This document shows positions 42,599-51,356 of a DNA stretch of 64,000 bases, in pieces. Under the pieces are notes generated by a model. That model searched no databases, was not told the origin of the DNA, and saw nothing but the letters and a program-made list of their open reading frames with translations. Both the position numbers and the translations under genes were made by a program. The DNA is from Geothrix edaphica (lineage in GTDB: Bacteria; Acidobacteriota; Holophagae; Holophagales; Holophagaceae), in contig NZ_BSDC01000003.1 in assembly GCF_030268045.1 (NCBI RefSeq), forward strand, positions 372,001-436,000. Reading direction: 5' to 3'. Positions within the stretch are counted from its first letter, which is position 1, and each line of letters begins with the position of its first letter.

Positions 42599-42930
42599 TC
42601 CATCAGCCGCGGCAACAGCAGGGCGGCCTGGTCGCGGGCCAGGCGGGCGGCTTCCAGGGCGTTGCGGGCCGCGTCCTCCGGGGACTGGCGGGGCGTGAGC
42701 AGGGCCTCCAGCTGGCCCCGCAGCCTGGCGGTCTCGCCCTCGGGATCGGGCAGGTGGCGCTGGGCGGCCGTCTCAAAGACGGCCAGGAAGCACTGGATGG
42801 CATCGCAGGCGGCGGACACGATGGCGCCGCTGTGCCGGCGGTCGATGTCCAGGGCCAGGGCCGCGGCCAGAAAGCGCAGGCCGTCCTCGAAGCGGCCCTG
42901 GGAGGAGCTCGACGGCCCGGACCCGTTCAT
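42595..42930 (-). CDS. Small helical protein of unknown function (111 aa)
   Basis: 111 residues starting MNGSGPSSSSQGRFEDGLRF, predicted to be a bundle of helices with Arg/Ala-rich surfaces (ARLRGQLEAL, NALEAARLARDQAALLL). This resembles HEPN- or four-helix-type proteins, but the RxxxxH motif of HEPN RNases is not present. ATG 42930 overlaps the stop of the NRDE gene by 4 bp, indicating coupling. Confidence 0.55.
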   Translation of the reverse strand: MNGSGPSSSSQGRFEDGLRFLAAALALDIDRRHSGAIVSAACDAIQCFLAVFETAAQRHLPDPEGETARLRGQLEALLTPRQSPEDAARNALEAARLARDQAALLLPRLMD

Positions 42931-43712
42931 GGGACCCAGCCTTCGGCCCCGGGGGCCCACCGCGCATCCGTGCGGCCGGCCGACCGGCCGGCGGGGTCGA
43001 AGCGCCACTCGGTGAACCGTGCCGAGCCGTCCCGGCGGAGCGCGACCAGCGTCGAGCAGCGCGTGCCGTACGTGGGGCCGACGATGAAGGCCGGCGAGAG
43101 CCGGCGCTCCAGGTCGAGGCCCACGCCGGTGTCGGGCAGGTCCGCGTCGGGGGCAACCGCCCGGTCCGCCAGGGCGGCGAGGAGGGGCCCCTCGTCCCCA
43201 TTCCCGGAGGCCACCCAGGCTTCCATGGCCCGGCGGAGCTTCTCGGTCTTCGGCCAGGGCGTGTCCAGGTCCGCATTTGACACCACATGCACCCCCGGCG
43301 GCACCGCCCGGGACACGAACCGCGGGTGGTTGTTCAGGTAGCGCAACTCGGACCCGTCCCAGAGCAGGAGGTTGAACCCGGCGAAAGCCATGGCCCCGGC
43401 CGCCACCTCCTCCGAGAAGGTCCGGGCCGCCTGGTCTCCCCGGACGAACCCCGACACCAGGGCCCCGCGGGAGGGCGCGCCCGGATCCGGAACCGCCATG
43501 CGCCTCACATTCGTGACGCAGGCCAGGCGGCCCCGCTGCGACAGGGCGAGCCAGCTGCCGCCCTGGGACAGATCGCGCCCGCCGAAGACGTCCGGGGCCT
43601 CCGCCCAGGGACCGGCCGGCGCCGTGGGGCGCGCGTGGTACTCATCGCGATTGGCGACGAGGAGGAGCTCGAAGTCCGGATGGGCGCGGTAGGCGAGCGC
43701 GATGAGACACAT
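42927..43712 (-). CDS. NRDE/TANGO2-family protein
   Basis: 261 residues. The defining NRDE motif is present in LLVANRDEYHARP, with Cys at position 2 (MCLIALAYR), as in Ntn-hydrolase-like folds, and the internal signatures GGRDLSQGGSWLAL and NVRR. TANGO2 homologues are linked to heme or lipid handling in eukaryotes; the bacterial role is unknown. It is divergent from the exported-protein gene at 43778 (65 bp between starts). Confidence 0.85.
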   Translation of the reverse strand: MCLIALAYRAHPDFELLLVANRDEYHARPTAPAGPWAEAPDVFGGRDLSQGGSWLALSQRGRLACVTNVRRMAVPDPGAPSRGALVSGFVRGDQAARTFSEEVAAGAMAFAGFNLLLWDGSELRYLNNHPRFVSRAVPPGVHVVSNADLDTPWPKTEKLRRAMEAWVASGNGDEGPLLAALADRAVAPDADLPDTGVGLDLERRLSPAFIVGPTYGTRCSTLVALRRDGSARFTEWRFDPAGRSAGRTDARWAPGAEGWVP

Positions 43713-43777
43713 GGCTCACCATCATAGGCCCCATGCCCTCGGCTCAACCGCTGCCGGCGGAACCCGTATGCCTTCCC

Positions 43778-44482
43778 ATGCGCCCTGCCCTCCCCTTCGC
43801 CATCCTGACCCTCTGCGGCTCTCTGCTCCAGGCCGACGGCCTCACGGACCTGAAAGCCGCCCTCAAGGGCCTGCCGGCCCCGGCGAAGGTGCGGGTGAAG
43901 GTCGAGTCCGAGAGCCTCGAACGGGAAGACGGGAAGGACAGTACCGAGCATCGGACCACCGTGGTGGAGGATGGGCCGGAGGGCACCCGCATCCTCGAGG
44001 ACACCCGCCCGGCGGCAGCCCCTGCGAAGGCGAAGGGGAGCGCCAAGCCGGGAGCGGCGAAGAAGGGTTCCGGCGAATTCCACGATGATCTGCGACCCGC
44101 CGAGGGCCTCCTCGAACAGCTGGAGAAGGCGCGGCTGCTGGAGGAGAAAGCCGAGGCCTACGAGGGCCGGCCGGCCCGGCGGTTGAAGCTGGCCATGGAC
44201 CTGGACCTGGATGCCGAGGCCCGCAGCCACCTGAAGAAGGCCGACTACGAGGCCACAGTCTGGATCGGCTCCGATGGCCTGCCCCTGGCCATGGTCCACC
44301 GCATCGAGATCAAGGCCCGGGTGATGCTCGTGGCCACCGTATGGACCAAGATCGACATCCGCCGCCGGTTCCAGCGCGCCCAGAACCGGCTGCTGGTGCT
44401 GGACGAGCAGGCGGACGTCCAGGGCTCGGCCCTGGGGAAGGCCTTCAGCGCGAAGGAGACGACCCGCTGCGCCGTGCTGTGA
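43778..44482 (+). CDS. Exported protein of unknown function (234 aa)
   Basis: 234 residues with a signal peptide (MRPALPFAILTLCGSLLQADG). A Lys/Ala/Pro-rich linker in the middle (KAKGSAKPGAAKKGSG) separates two beta-rich halves; the second half (KLAMDLDLDAEAR, ATVWIGSDGLPLAMVHR) resembles LolA/LppX-like lipid carriers in strand pattern, but this is weak. ATG 43778 was chosen for the signal peptide; the upstream extension to 43733 lacks one. Convergent with purF (7 bp). Confidence 0.55.
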   Translation: MRPALPFAILTLCGSLLQADGLTDLKAALKGLPAPAKVRVKVESESLEREDGKDSTEHRTTVVEDGPEGTRILEDTRPAAAPAKAKGSAKPGAAKKGSGEFHDDLRPAEGLLEQLEKARLLEEKAEAYEGRPARRLKLAMDLDLDAEARSHLKKADYEATVWIGSDGLPLAMVHRIEIKARVMLVATVWTKIDIRRRFQRAQNRLLVLDEQADVQGSALGKAFSAKETTRCAVL

Positions 44483-44489
44483 GCCCAGG

Positions 44490-45860
44490 CTAGGCCTTCG
44501 GTTCCGGCACCACCGGGTAGTCGCCGGTGAAGCAGGCGTAGCAGTACCCCTGCCCGTCATCGCCCATGCAGGCCTCGAGGTCCTTCAGATCGAGGTAGCC
44601 GAGGCTGTCGGCTTCCACGAAGCCCTCGATCTCCTTCAGGGACATGTACGAGGCGATGAGGTGCTGCCGCTTGGGGGTGTCGATGCCGTAGAAGCAGGAG
44701 TGCGTGGTGGGCGGGCAGGCGATGCGCATGTGCACCTCCTTCGCGCCGGCCTCGCGGACCATCTGCACGATCTTCTTGCTGGTGGTGCCGCGCACGATGC
44801 TGTCGTCCACCAGCACCACCCGCTTGCCCGCCAGCAGGTGGCGCACAGGGTTCAGCTTCACTTTCACGCCGAAGCTGCGGATGTTCTGCTTGGGCTCGAT
44901 GAAGGTGCGGCCCACGTAGTGGTTGCGGATGATGCCGAAGTCGAAGGGGATGCCGGACTGCTCGGAGTAGCCGAGCGCCGCGCTCACGCCGCTGTCGGGG
45001 ACGGGCACGATGAGATCCGCCTCCACGGGGTGGCGCAGGGCCAGCAGCCGCCCCATCTCGCGCCGGGCGACCATGACGCTCTTGCCGTACACCAGCGAGT
45101 CGGGCCGGGCGAAGTAGATATGCTCGAACACGCAGGGCTTCGGCTGGACCTTGGGCAGGGGGAAGACGGAGCGCAGCGGGCTGCCATCCCGGGGCACCAC
45201 CACCATCTCGCCGGGGGCCACGTCGCGGATGTAGGCCGCGCCCACCAGGTCGAAGGCGCAGGTCTCGGAACTGAACACGGTGGTGCCGTTCATGTGCCCC
45301 ATGGCCAGGGGCCTGAACCCGCGGGGATCCCGGGCGGCGATGAGGGTGTGCTCTGTGAGGACGAGCAGGGAGTAGGCGCCCTCGGCCTGGCGGAGGGCCG
45401 AGACCACCGCATCCTCCAGGGTGTCGGCCTGGGCCCGGTTGATGAGGGCCAGCAACACCTCGGAATCCGAGGGGCTGGTGAAGGTGTGGCCGTCGGCGAT
45501 CAGGGCGGCGCGCAGCGTCTCGGTGTTGGTCAGGTTCCCGTTGTGGCAGAGGGCCACCTGGCCGAAGCGGCCGTGGATGAGGAAGGGGTGGGCCGCGGAG
45601 GCCACGTTGCCGCCGGTGGTGGAGTAGCGCGTGTGGCCGATGGCGGCGTCGCCGGGCAGGGAATCCAGCACGGCCTCGGAGAACACGTCCGCCACGTAGC
45701 CCAGGGCCTTGTGCAGGTGGAGCCCCGTCGCATCGCCGGAGCAGATGCCGGCGGCCTCCTGGCCCCGGTGCTGGAGGGCGTAGAGGCCCAGGTAGGTCTG
45801 CCGCGAAGCTTCCGTCTGGGGACAGATCCCGAATACTCCGCACTCGTCCCTGAACGGCAT
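44490..45860 (-). CDS. purF: Amidophosphoribosyltransferase
   Basis: 456 residues. The first committed step of purine synthesis (PRPP plus glutamine to phosphoribosylamine). Cys7 after the propeptide MPFRDE is the expected N-terminal nucleophile (CGVFGICP). The glutaminase signatures GHTRYSTTGG and CHNGNLTN and the PRPP loop VVLVDDSIVRGTT are present. The Cys pattern PCVFEHIYF, SCFYGID and CYACFTGDYP marks the Fe-S-containing Bacillus-type enzyme. GGAGG lies four bases before ATG 45860. Confidence 0.96.
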   Translation of the reverse strand: MPFRDECGVFGICPQTEASRQTYLGLYALQHRGQEAAGICSGDATGLHLHKALGYVADVFSEAVLDSLPGDAAIGHTRYSTTGGNVASAAHPFLIHGRFGQVALCHNGNLTNTETLRAALIADGHTFTSPSDSEVLLALINRAQADTLEDAVVSALRQAEGAYSLLVLTEHTLIAARDPRGFRPLAMGHMNGTTVFSSETCAFDLVGAAYIRDVAPGEMVVVPRDGSPLRSVFPLPKVQPKPCVFEHIYFARPDSLVYGKSVMVARREMGRLLALRHPVEADLIVPVPDSGVSAALGYSEQSGIPFDFGIIRNHYVGRTFIEPKQNIRSFGVKVKLNPVRHLLAGKRVVLVDDSIVRGTTSKKIVQMVREAGAKEVHMRIACPPTTHSCFYGIDTPKRQHLIASYMSLKEIEGFVEADSLGYLDLKDLEACMGDDGQGYCYACFTGDYPVVPEPKA

Positions 45861-45946
45861 GATCCCTCCGAGCCTTTCAGGATAAACCCTGGGGGCCTGA
45901 AGCCCCAGCCCGGATGCCGAAAGCCACCGCTCTCAGCCGGATGCGT

Positions 45947-46534
45947 CTAGCGGACCGTGGCACCGTCCTCGGGGTCCTGTCGGGCCTCCTGGGCCCAGGC
46001 GCGCAGGGTGCTGAGCAGCACCGTCCCGGCCTCGGCTGGGGCCAGGGACCCGGTGCCGTCCAGGCTTTCGAGGTGCAGCTCCACGCGCGCCAGGTCGCCC
46101 TTCTCGAAGCGGGCGCTGAGGTCGCAGAGGGCCAGCAGCCCCGGGGCCACTTCCACCAGCACGGTGGAGGCGTGCAGTTCCTTGGGCATCTCCACGCTCC
46201 AGACCGGCACGCTGCGGGTGCCGAAGCGCAAGGCGATGGGCTCGGCGTGGGTCTGCGGCGAGGGCCCCGCCAGGTAGAGCAGGCGCTCGGCCCGGCCCAG
46301 CAGCATGGCCTGGGAGTAGGGCGTCCCCTGGGTGCGGTCCGCCTCCAGCCGCCAGCCGCCCATGCGGGGCTTCTTCACCCGGTTGTGGCTGGTGGTGCCC
46401 TCGGTGGCCAGTAGGCGGAACCGTGTCTCCATGGGCGCGGACTCGCCGCGCATCCAGACCTGCATGCGGTACCGCAAGCCCTCCTGCGCCGCCGCGGGAA
46501 GGGAGAGAACCAGAAGGAGCGCCAATCGGATCAA
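45947..46534 (-). CDS. Exported protein of unknown function (195 aa)
   Basis: 195 residues with a short signal peptide (MIRLALLLVLSLPAAAQ) from a TTG start at 46534; no ATG gives the signal. The mature part is beta-rich (YRMQVWMRGESAPMETRF) and, in pattern, resembles the periplasmic lipid-carrier fold. It lies upstream of purF on the same strand; a small hairpin (CTGGGG...CCCCAG, 45887-45906) sits between them and may end its transcript. Confidence 0.55.
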   Translation of the reverse strand: MIRLALLLVLSLPAAAQEGLRYRMQVWMRGESAPMETRFRLLATEGTTSHNRVKKPRMGGWRLEADRTQGTPYSQAMLLGRAERLLYLAGPSPQTHAEPIALRFGTRSVPVWSVEMPKELHASTVLVEVAPGLLALCDLSARFEKGDLARVELHLESLDGTGSLAPAEAGTVLLSTLRAWAQEARQDPEDGATVR

Positions 46535-46569
46535 GGAACCACCATCCTCACCTTCGAGGATGCCATCTC

Positions 46570-47220
46570 ATGCGATCCTGGGCCATGCCGCTCTGCTTTG
46601 ACCTCGACGGGACCCTCGGCCACTTCAGTTCCGGTTTCGTGCTGCTGCGGGAGGCCCTGGGCGGACTCTGGGGCACCGCGCCCACGGCGGAGGATCTCGG
46701 CCGCTGCCTGGGTTCCACCGACTGGGAGATCGTGGACGAGCTGCACCGCCTGCGGTTCGGCTCCGGCCTCGATGAAACCGGCTACGCGGCCTATCAGGCT
46801 GCCTGCGTGGAGCGCTTCCAGGCGGTGTTCGCACCCGGGTGCCAGGCGGCCGTGGCCTATGGCGGCATCATCGAAGCCCTGCACCGGCTGGCGGAGCGCC
46901 ACCCGGTCTGGCTGGTCTCGGGCAACGCCCCGGACCTGCTGGCCTTCAAGGCCGCCACCCTGGGCATCGATCCGGCCATCCCCCGGCTGGGCTCCCTGCC
47001 CCGCCACGACCGCACGGACCTGCTGCGCCGGGCCCTGGAGGGTGGTCCGGGCCCCCACCTCTACGTGGGTGACCGCCCGCACGACCTGGCAGCCGCGCGA
47101 GCCGCAGGGCTGCCCTTCCTGGGGGTGGGCGACGCCGTGCCCGGCGACCACCCCTGCCTGCCCAGCGATGCCGCGCCGGACCAGGTGGTCGCGTCCGTGG
47201 CCTCCCTGCTCAGGGGCTAG
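46570..47220 (+). CDS. HAD-superfamily hydrolase (phosphoglycolate-phosphatase-like)
   Basis: 216 residues. Motif I is FDLDGTLG (the nucleophile Asp and the acid Asp), motif II VSGN, and motif IV YVGDRPHDLAAARAAG. A helical cap lies between motifs I and II as in subclass I phosphatases. The physiological substrate is not evident. ATG 46570 was chosen; ATG 46585 (MPLCFDLDGT) is an alternative with a tighter fit to the domain. It overlaps the convergent gene at its 3' end by 11 bp. Confidence 0.85.
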   Translation: MRSWAMPLCFDLDGTLGHFSSGFVLLREALGGLWGTAPTAEDLGRCLGSTDWEIVDELHRLRFGSGLDETGYAAYQAACVERFQAVFAPGCQAAVAYGGIIEALHRLAERHPVWLVSGNAPDLLAFKAATLGIDPAIPRLGSLPRHDRTDLLRRALEGGPGPHLYVGDRPHDLAAARAAGLPFLGVGDAVPGDHPCLPSDAAPDQVVASVASLLRG

Positions 47221-48460
47221 CGGGCTCCCGGCGCGAGGCTTCCGCCCACCGCGCCGCCTCGCGGGGATCGCGCATGACGCCATGGCCTCCCAGATAGGCC
47301 TCGCCCAGGGCCGCCATGGCCTCCCGGTGTCCCGCCTCCGCGGCCCGGCGGAACCAGACCGCCGCGCTGAGGTCATCCTTGGGCAGGCGGGCGCTCCCCT
47401 GCCGGTAGGCCAGCCCAAGGCGGTAGCAGGCCTCTGGATCGCCGCCCTCCGCCGCCTCCCGGAGCCGGTCCCGCCCGCCTCGCGGCCCCTCGCGGCGCAA
47501 CCGCCAGGCCTGCCAGGCCAGCAGGAGCGCCGGCGGCCCCAGCATGATCAGGGGCAGGTGGAAGAGCCCCGAGGACCCGGCCCAGAAGAGGGTCGCGGCC
47601 GTACCCAGGGCCAGGCAGGCCAGGACCACGGTCCCCAGCCCCAGGGCCCAGCGCCCCGCCCGGCGGGCCACCACCCGCTCCGCCGCCCTCCCGACCCGGT
47701 CCGCCACCTGGGCGCCGAGCCGGATCAGCGCATCTTCCGGAGCCGCATCGTGCCGCAGGAGGCTGCGGCTCAGAGGCGGGTGGGGACGCAGGCGATCCGC
47801 GGCCTCGGCCCAGCGGCGGGCCTGCTCTCCATCCTGGGCTACGCCATCCCCCTCGGCATGGGCTCGGGCCAGCCAGGCCGCCGCGGCCCCGCATCCCGCT
47901 GCCGCCGCCCGCTGGTACCAGGCCGCGGCCTGGGCCGGATCCCGCAGGACTCCGTGGCCCGTCCGGAGGGCCTCCGCGAGCCGGAAGCCGGCCTCCGGGT
48001 GGCCCCGTTCCGCCGCCTGCCGCAGGCGGGCCACGGCGGTGGCCTGCCCCCCGGCGCCGAAGCCTCCTTCGAGGAAGACCAGCCCCTCCTGGAACAGGGC
48101 CTCGGCCCCGCCCAGGCGCACGGCCCGGTCCAGGCACCGGTGCGCCTGGTCCATGCGGTGGGCCTGCCGGGCCCAGTGGAGCCAGAGGGCTTCCGGATCC
48201 GGCGCGAAGCGGGCCACCCAGGCGCGGAGGTGAAGCTCCAGCCAGACCGTCACCGGCGTGGCCGCCCCGGCCAGGGCGCCGATGAAGGCGGCCACAAGGA
48301 TGGTCCAGGCCCCAAGGATCAGCAGCACGATCCAGACACGCGCCAGGAGAGACAGCGGTGTGGGCAGGAGCGCCAGAGGACCAAAGGCGATCAGCGCCAG
48401 CCAGCCCAGGGGTCGGGCCCAGACGGCCCAGCCCTCCACCGGGGCCGGCGAAGCGGCCAT
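47210..48460 (-). CDS. Membrane protein with Sel1-like repeats
   Basis: 416 residues. Two N-terminal hydrophobic helices (about 18-65), a first block of Sel1 repeats (AVARLRQAAERGHPEAGFRL, QAAAWYQRAAAAGCGAAAAW), two further helices near 265-315, and a second Sel1 block (AAVWFRRAAEAGHREAMAAL). Sel1 repeats mediate protein-protein contacts, often in envelope assembly. It follows the TlpA-like gene with a one-base gap, so the two are co-translated. Confidence 0.8.
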   Translation of the reverse strand: MAASPAPVEGWAVWARPLGWLALIAFGPLALLPTPLSLLARVWIVLLILGAWTILVAAFIGALAGAATPVTVWLELHLRAWVARFAPDPEALWLHWARQAHRMDQAHRCLDRAVRLGGAEALFQEGLVFLEGGFGAGGQATAVARLRQAAERGHPEAGFRLAEALRTGHGVLRDPAQAAAWYQRAAAAGCGAAAAWLARAHAEGDGVAQDGEQARRWAEAADRLRPHPPLSRSLLRHDAAPEDALIRLGAQVADRVGRAAERVVARRAGRWALGLGTVVLACLALGTAATLFWAGSSGLFHLPLIMLGPPALLLAWQAWRLRREGPRGGRDRLREAAEGGDPEACYRLGLAYRQGSARLPKDDLSAAVWFRRAAEAGHREAMAALGEAYLGGHGVMRDPREAARWAEASRREPASP

Positions 48461-48461
48461 G

Positions 48462-49013
48462 TCAGTGCCCTTTCAGGGCCTCGTCCAGCGCCCGTTTCGT
48501 CATGCCCTCGCCGTAGCCCGCCCAGCTCTTCACCACCCGGCCCTCGCGGTCGATGATGAAGGTCGTGGGGATCCCGCGGATCTCCCCCAAGGGCTCCAGG
48601 CCCTCCGCCCCGTCCGGCAGGTAGGCCGTGAGGCCCAGCTGCGGGTTCTTCGCGAGGAAGGGTTTCACATCCTCCCAGCCGCCCCGGTCCACGGAAATGG
48701 GGAGCACCACGTAGCGGTCACCGCCGGACCTCTGGAGCTCCGCCACCTCCGGCAGGGACTTGCGGCAGGGCGGGCACCAGGTGGCCCACACGTCCACCAC
48801 CACCACCTTGCCCCGATAGTCCGCCAGGGTGCGCCGGGCGCCCTCCGCGTCACGGAAGGCCACCTTGCGGACATCCGCCCCCGCGGGGGCACCGCCACCA
48901 CGACCGGAGAGGCCCCGGAAGGCCACCAGGCCCACCAGCAGCAGGCCCCCACCCACCAGCGCCGCCGCGCCGAGGGTGCGCCAGCGGGATTCAGGGACAT
49001 AGGCATCGGACAT
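48462..49013 (-). CDS. TlpA/ResA-like membrane-anchored thiol-disulfide oxidoreductase
   Basis: 183 residues. An N-terminal membrane anchor (about 13-33) is followed by a thioredoxin fold with the CPPC active site in VDVWATWCPPCRKSLPEV and the cis-Pro segment IRGIPTTFIIDREG. Such proteins reduce disulfides on the outer side of the membrane, for example during cytochrome c maturation; the tetraheme cytochrome at 456-803 is a possible user of the pathway. GGGAG precedes ATG 49013. Confidence 0.9.
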   Translation of the reverse strand: MSDAYVPESRWRTLGAAALVGGGLLLVGLVAFRGLSGRGGGAPAGADVRKVAFRDAEGARRTLADYRGKVVVVDVWATWCPPCRKSLPEVAELQRSGGDRYVVLPISVDRGGWEDVKPFLAKNPQLGLTAYLPDGAEGLEPLGEIRGIPTTFIIDREGRVVKSWAGYGEGMTKRALDEALKGH

Positions 49014-49105
49014 GGGGGCTCCCGTCTGCCCCGGGCCACGGGGACCCGGGAGCGATCATCAAGTCTTCAGGTTAATGCCCCGGCCAGCCGCTTCATACTG
49101 CTCGG

Positions 49106-49939
49106 ATGCCGCTGCTCTCCGCCGCCCACCTCCGGGAACACCTCGCTTCGGTCCGCCTGCTCGACGTCCGCCAGGACCCGGCCGGCTACGCCTCCGGCCA
49201 CCTCCCCGGCGCCCTCCACGCGGACCTGAACCGCCAGCTCAGCACGGCCTCCGACCCAGGCCACGACCCGGCCCGGGGCGGACGCCACCCCCTGCCGCCC
49301 CTGGACCGCTTCGCCGCCCAGGTGGGCGCCTGGGGCATCGGACCCGACACTGAAGTGGTGGCGTACGACAGCGCCGGCGGAAGCAATGCCGCGGCGCGGC
49401 TCTGGTGGATGCTGCGGGCCCTGGGGCACGAACGCGTCGCCGTGCTCGACGGCGGCCTGCCGGCCGCGCTGACAGCCGGCCTGACCCTGACGGCGGAGGT
49501 CCCGGCTCCGGAGCCGCGGGATCCCTACCCTGCGGATCGCTGGCGCCTGCCCATGGCCGACGCGGAGGCCGTGGAGGCGATCCGCCGCGACGGCACGCGC
49601 AAGCTCCTGGACGTGCGCGCCGCGGAGCGCTGGCGCGGGGACAGCGAAACCCTCGATCCCGTGGCGGGCCACATCCCCGGGTCGGTGAACCTGCCCTGGG
49701 CCGACAACCTCCAGCCCGACGGCCGCTTCAAGCCGCCCGAGGAGCTCCGCTCCCAGTACGGGGCCCTGCTGGCCGGCCTGCCCGTGGACCGTCTCACCGT
49801 CCATTGCGGCAGCGGCGTCACCGCCTGCCACACCCTGCTTGCGCTGGAGGTCGCCGGTCTCCCTGGCGCCGCCCTCTATGTCGGCAGCTGGAGCGAGTGG
49901 TGCCGCAGCGGCCGCCCGCGGGCGGGCCGCCAGGCATGA
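49106..49939 (+). CDS. Sulfurtransferase with two rhodanese domains
   Basis: 277 residues, two tandem rhodanese domains. The N-terminal one is inactive (no Cys in the loop). The C-terminal one carries the active Cys in HCGSGVTACHTLLAL, a loop of the thiosulfate or 3-mercaptopyruvate sulfurtransferase class. Conserved structural pieces include LLDVRQDPAGYASGHLPGA and GHIPGSVNLPW. It overlaps the following MFS gene by 4 bp. Confidence 0.92.
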   Translation: MPLLSAAHLREHLASVRLLDVRQDPAGYASGHLPGALHADLNRQLSTASDPGHDPARGGRHPLPPLDRFAAQVGAWGIGPDTEVVAYDSAGGSNAAARLWWMLRALGHERVAVLDGGLPAALTAGLTLTAEVPAPEPRDPYPADRWRLPMADAEAVEAIRRDGTRKLLDVRAAERWRGDSETLDPVAGHIPGSVNLPWADNLQPDGRFKPPEELRSQYGALLAGLPVDRLTVHCGSGVTACHTLLALEVAGLPGAALYVGSWSEWCRSGRPRAGRQA

Positions 49940-51120
49940 ACCCCTGGAAAGGCCTCCGCGGCCTCCCCCGCGAAGTCTGGCTGGTCTGCGCCAGCACCCT
50001 GGTGAACCGCCTGGGCACCATGGCCCTGCCCTTCCTCGTGCTCTACCTCACCCAGGGCCGCCGCTGGACGCCGGAGGAGGCGGGCTTCGGGATGATGGTC
50101 TACGGAGCCGGCGCCCTGGCGGCGGGCCCCTTCGCGGGCCGGCTGGCGGACCGGCTGGGGCATGTCCACGTGCTGAAGGCCAGCCTGTGGACCTCCGGCG
50201 CCCTGCTGCTGGTCATCCCCTTCGCCACCACGAAACCGGTGCTCTTCGCCCTGATCTTCCTCTGGGCGGGCCTCACGCAGGCCTTCTGGCCCAGCGCCAT
50301 GGCCCTGCTGGCGGACCTCGCCGCACCTGAGCAGCGCAAGGCGGTCTACGCTCTGCACCGCCTCTCCGTGAACCTCGGCATGGCTGTGGGTCCGGCCCTG
50401 GGCGGCATCATCGCCCACCACAGCTACACCTGGGTGTTCTGGACCGACGGCCTCAGCACCCTGGCCGGTGCCATCCTGCTGGGGCTGCTGCTGAAGGCGC
50501 GGCCCCGGCCCGTCGTGCCCCATGGCCACGGGCCGGGCGCGAGCCCCTGGCGCGACCGCCGCCTGGCCTTCCTGCTGCTGCCCTTCATCCCCATGCTGAT
50601 GGTGTTCTTCCAGATCGAGGGCACGCTGCCGCTGTGGGTGGTGCGCGACCTGGGCCTGGGCAGCCGCTTCTACGGCCTGCTGTTCACGGTGAACACCCTG
50701 CTCATCGTGGCGCTGGAAGTGGCCCTCAACCTGGCCATGGCGCGCTGGCCCCACGGCCGCCAGCTTCTCCTGGGAGCGCTGTTCTTCGCCTTCGGCTTCG
50801 GCCTCACGGCCTGGGCCACGGGACCTACCACGCTGATCCTCACCACCATCATCTGGACCTTCGGCGAGATGACCCTCTTCCCCGCCATGAGCGACGCCGT
50901 GGCCACCCTGGCGCCGCCGGACCGGCGCGGCGAATACATGGGCCTGCTGTCCCTCTGCTTCGCCGCGGCGCTGGCCCTGGGCCCCTGGCTGGGCGTGCTG
51001 GCCTACGCCAAGGTGGGCCCCCGGGCGGTGTGGCTCGCCACCTTCGGCATCGCCCTGGGCGCGGGACTGCTGCTGGCGCGGTTCCGGACGCCGGCCGTCC
51101 CGGCCCGGGCCGAGTCCTGA
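49936..51120 (+). CDS. Major facilitator superfamily transporter
   Basis: 394 residues, 12 predicted helices. The MFS motif A region appears as GRLADRLGHVHVLK between helices 2 and 3. A His-rich cytoplasmic loop (HGHGPGASPW) lies between the two halves. Drug/H+ antiport or efflux is likely, but the substrate is unknown. It is coupled to the sulfurtransferase by ATGA overlap. Confidence 0.88.
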   Translation: MNPWKGLRGLPREVWLVCASTLVNRLGTMALPFLVLYLTQGRRWTPEEAGFGMMVYGAGALAAGPFAGRLADRLGHVHVLKASLWTSGALLLVIPFATTKPVLFALIFLWAGLTQAFWPSAMALLADLAAPEQRKAVYALHRLSVNLGMAVGPALGGIIAHHSYTWVFWTDGLSTLAGAILLGLLLKARPRPVVPHGHGPGASPWRDRRLAFLLLPFIPMLMVFFQIEGTLPLWVVRDLGLGSRFYGLLFTVNTLLIVALEVALNLAMARWPHGRQLLLGALFFAFGFGLTAWATGPTTLILTTIIWTFGEMTLFPAMSDAVATLAPPDRRGEYMGLLSLCFAAALALGPWLGVLAYAKVGPRAVWLATFGIALGAGLLLARFRTPAVPARAES

Positions 51121-51356
51121 CCTGATCGCGACCAGCTCGCTCCTTCGAATTGACGGAATGGCTGGCGTGGCCGCGTCAAATCGATCGGGCAGCCTTCCCT
51201 CGAAGGTGAGAGCCGTAAATATAAATAATAAAATAATTATACTTAATCAATGGGCTCGAAAAGTGCAATTGGGTTGACCCAGGACTTCTGGTCACCGCGG
51301 CTTGCGATTGCCGGGACCTTCGCCCTATCAACCCCGAACCCTCGAAGGAGGATGTC
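51121..51356. promoter_or_regulatory. AT-rich control region upstream of the DUF4382 lipoprotein
   Basis: 236 bp without a gene. A stretch of about 35 bases at 51212-51248 is almost purely A and T (AAATATAAATAATAAAATAA and a following ATTATACTT), extreme for this genome. It could be an UP-element, a site for a nucleoid protein or an easily melted promoter. The Shine-Dalgarno (AAGGAGGA) ends six bases before ATG 51357. Confidence 0.45.
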
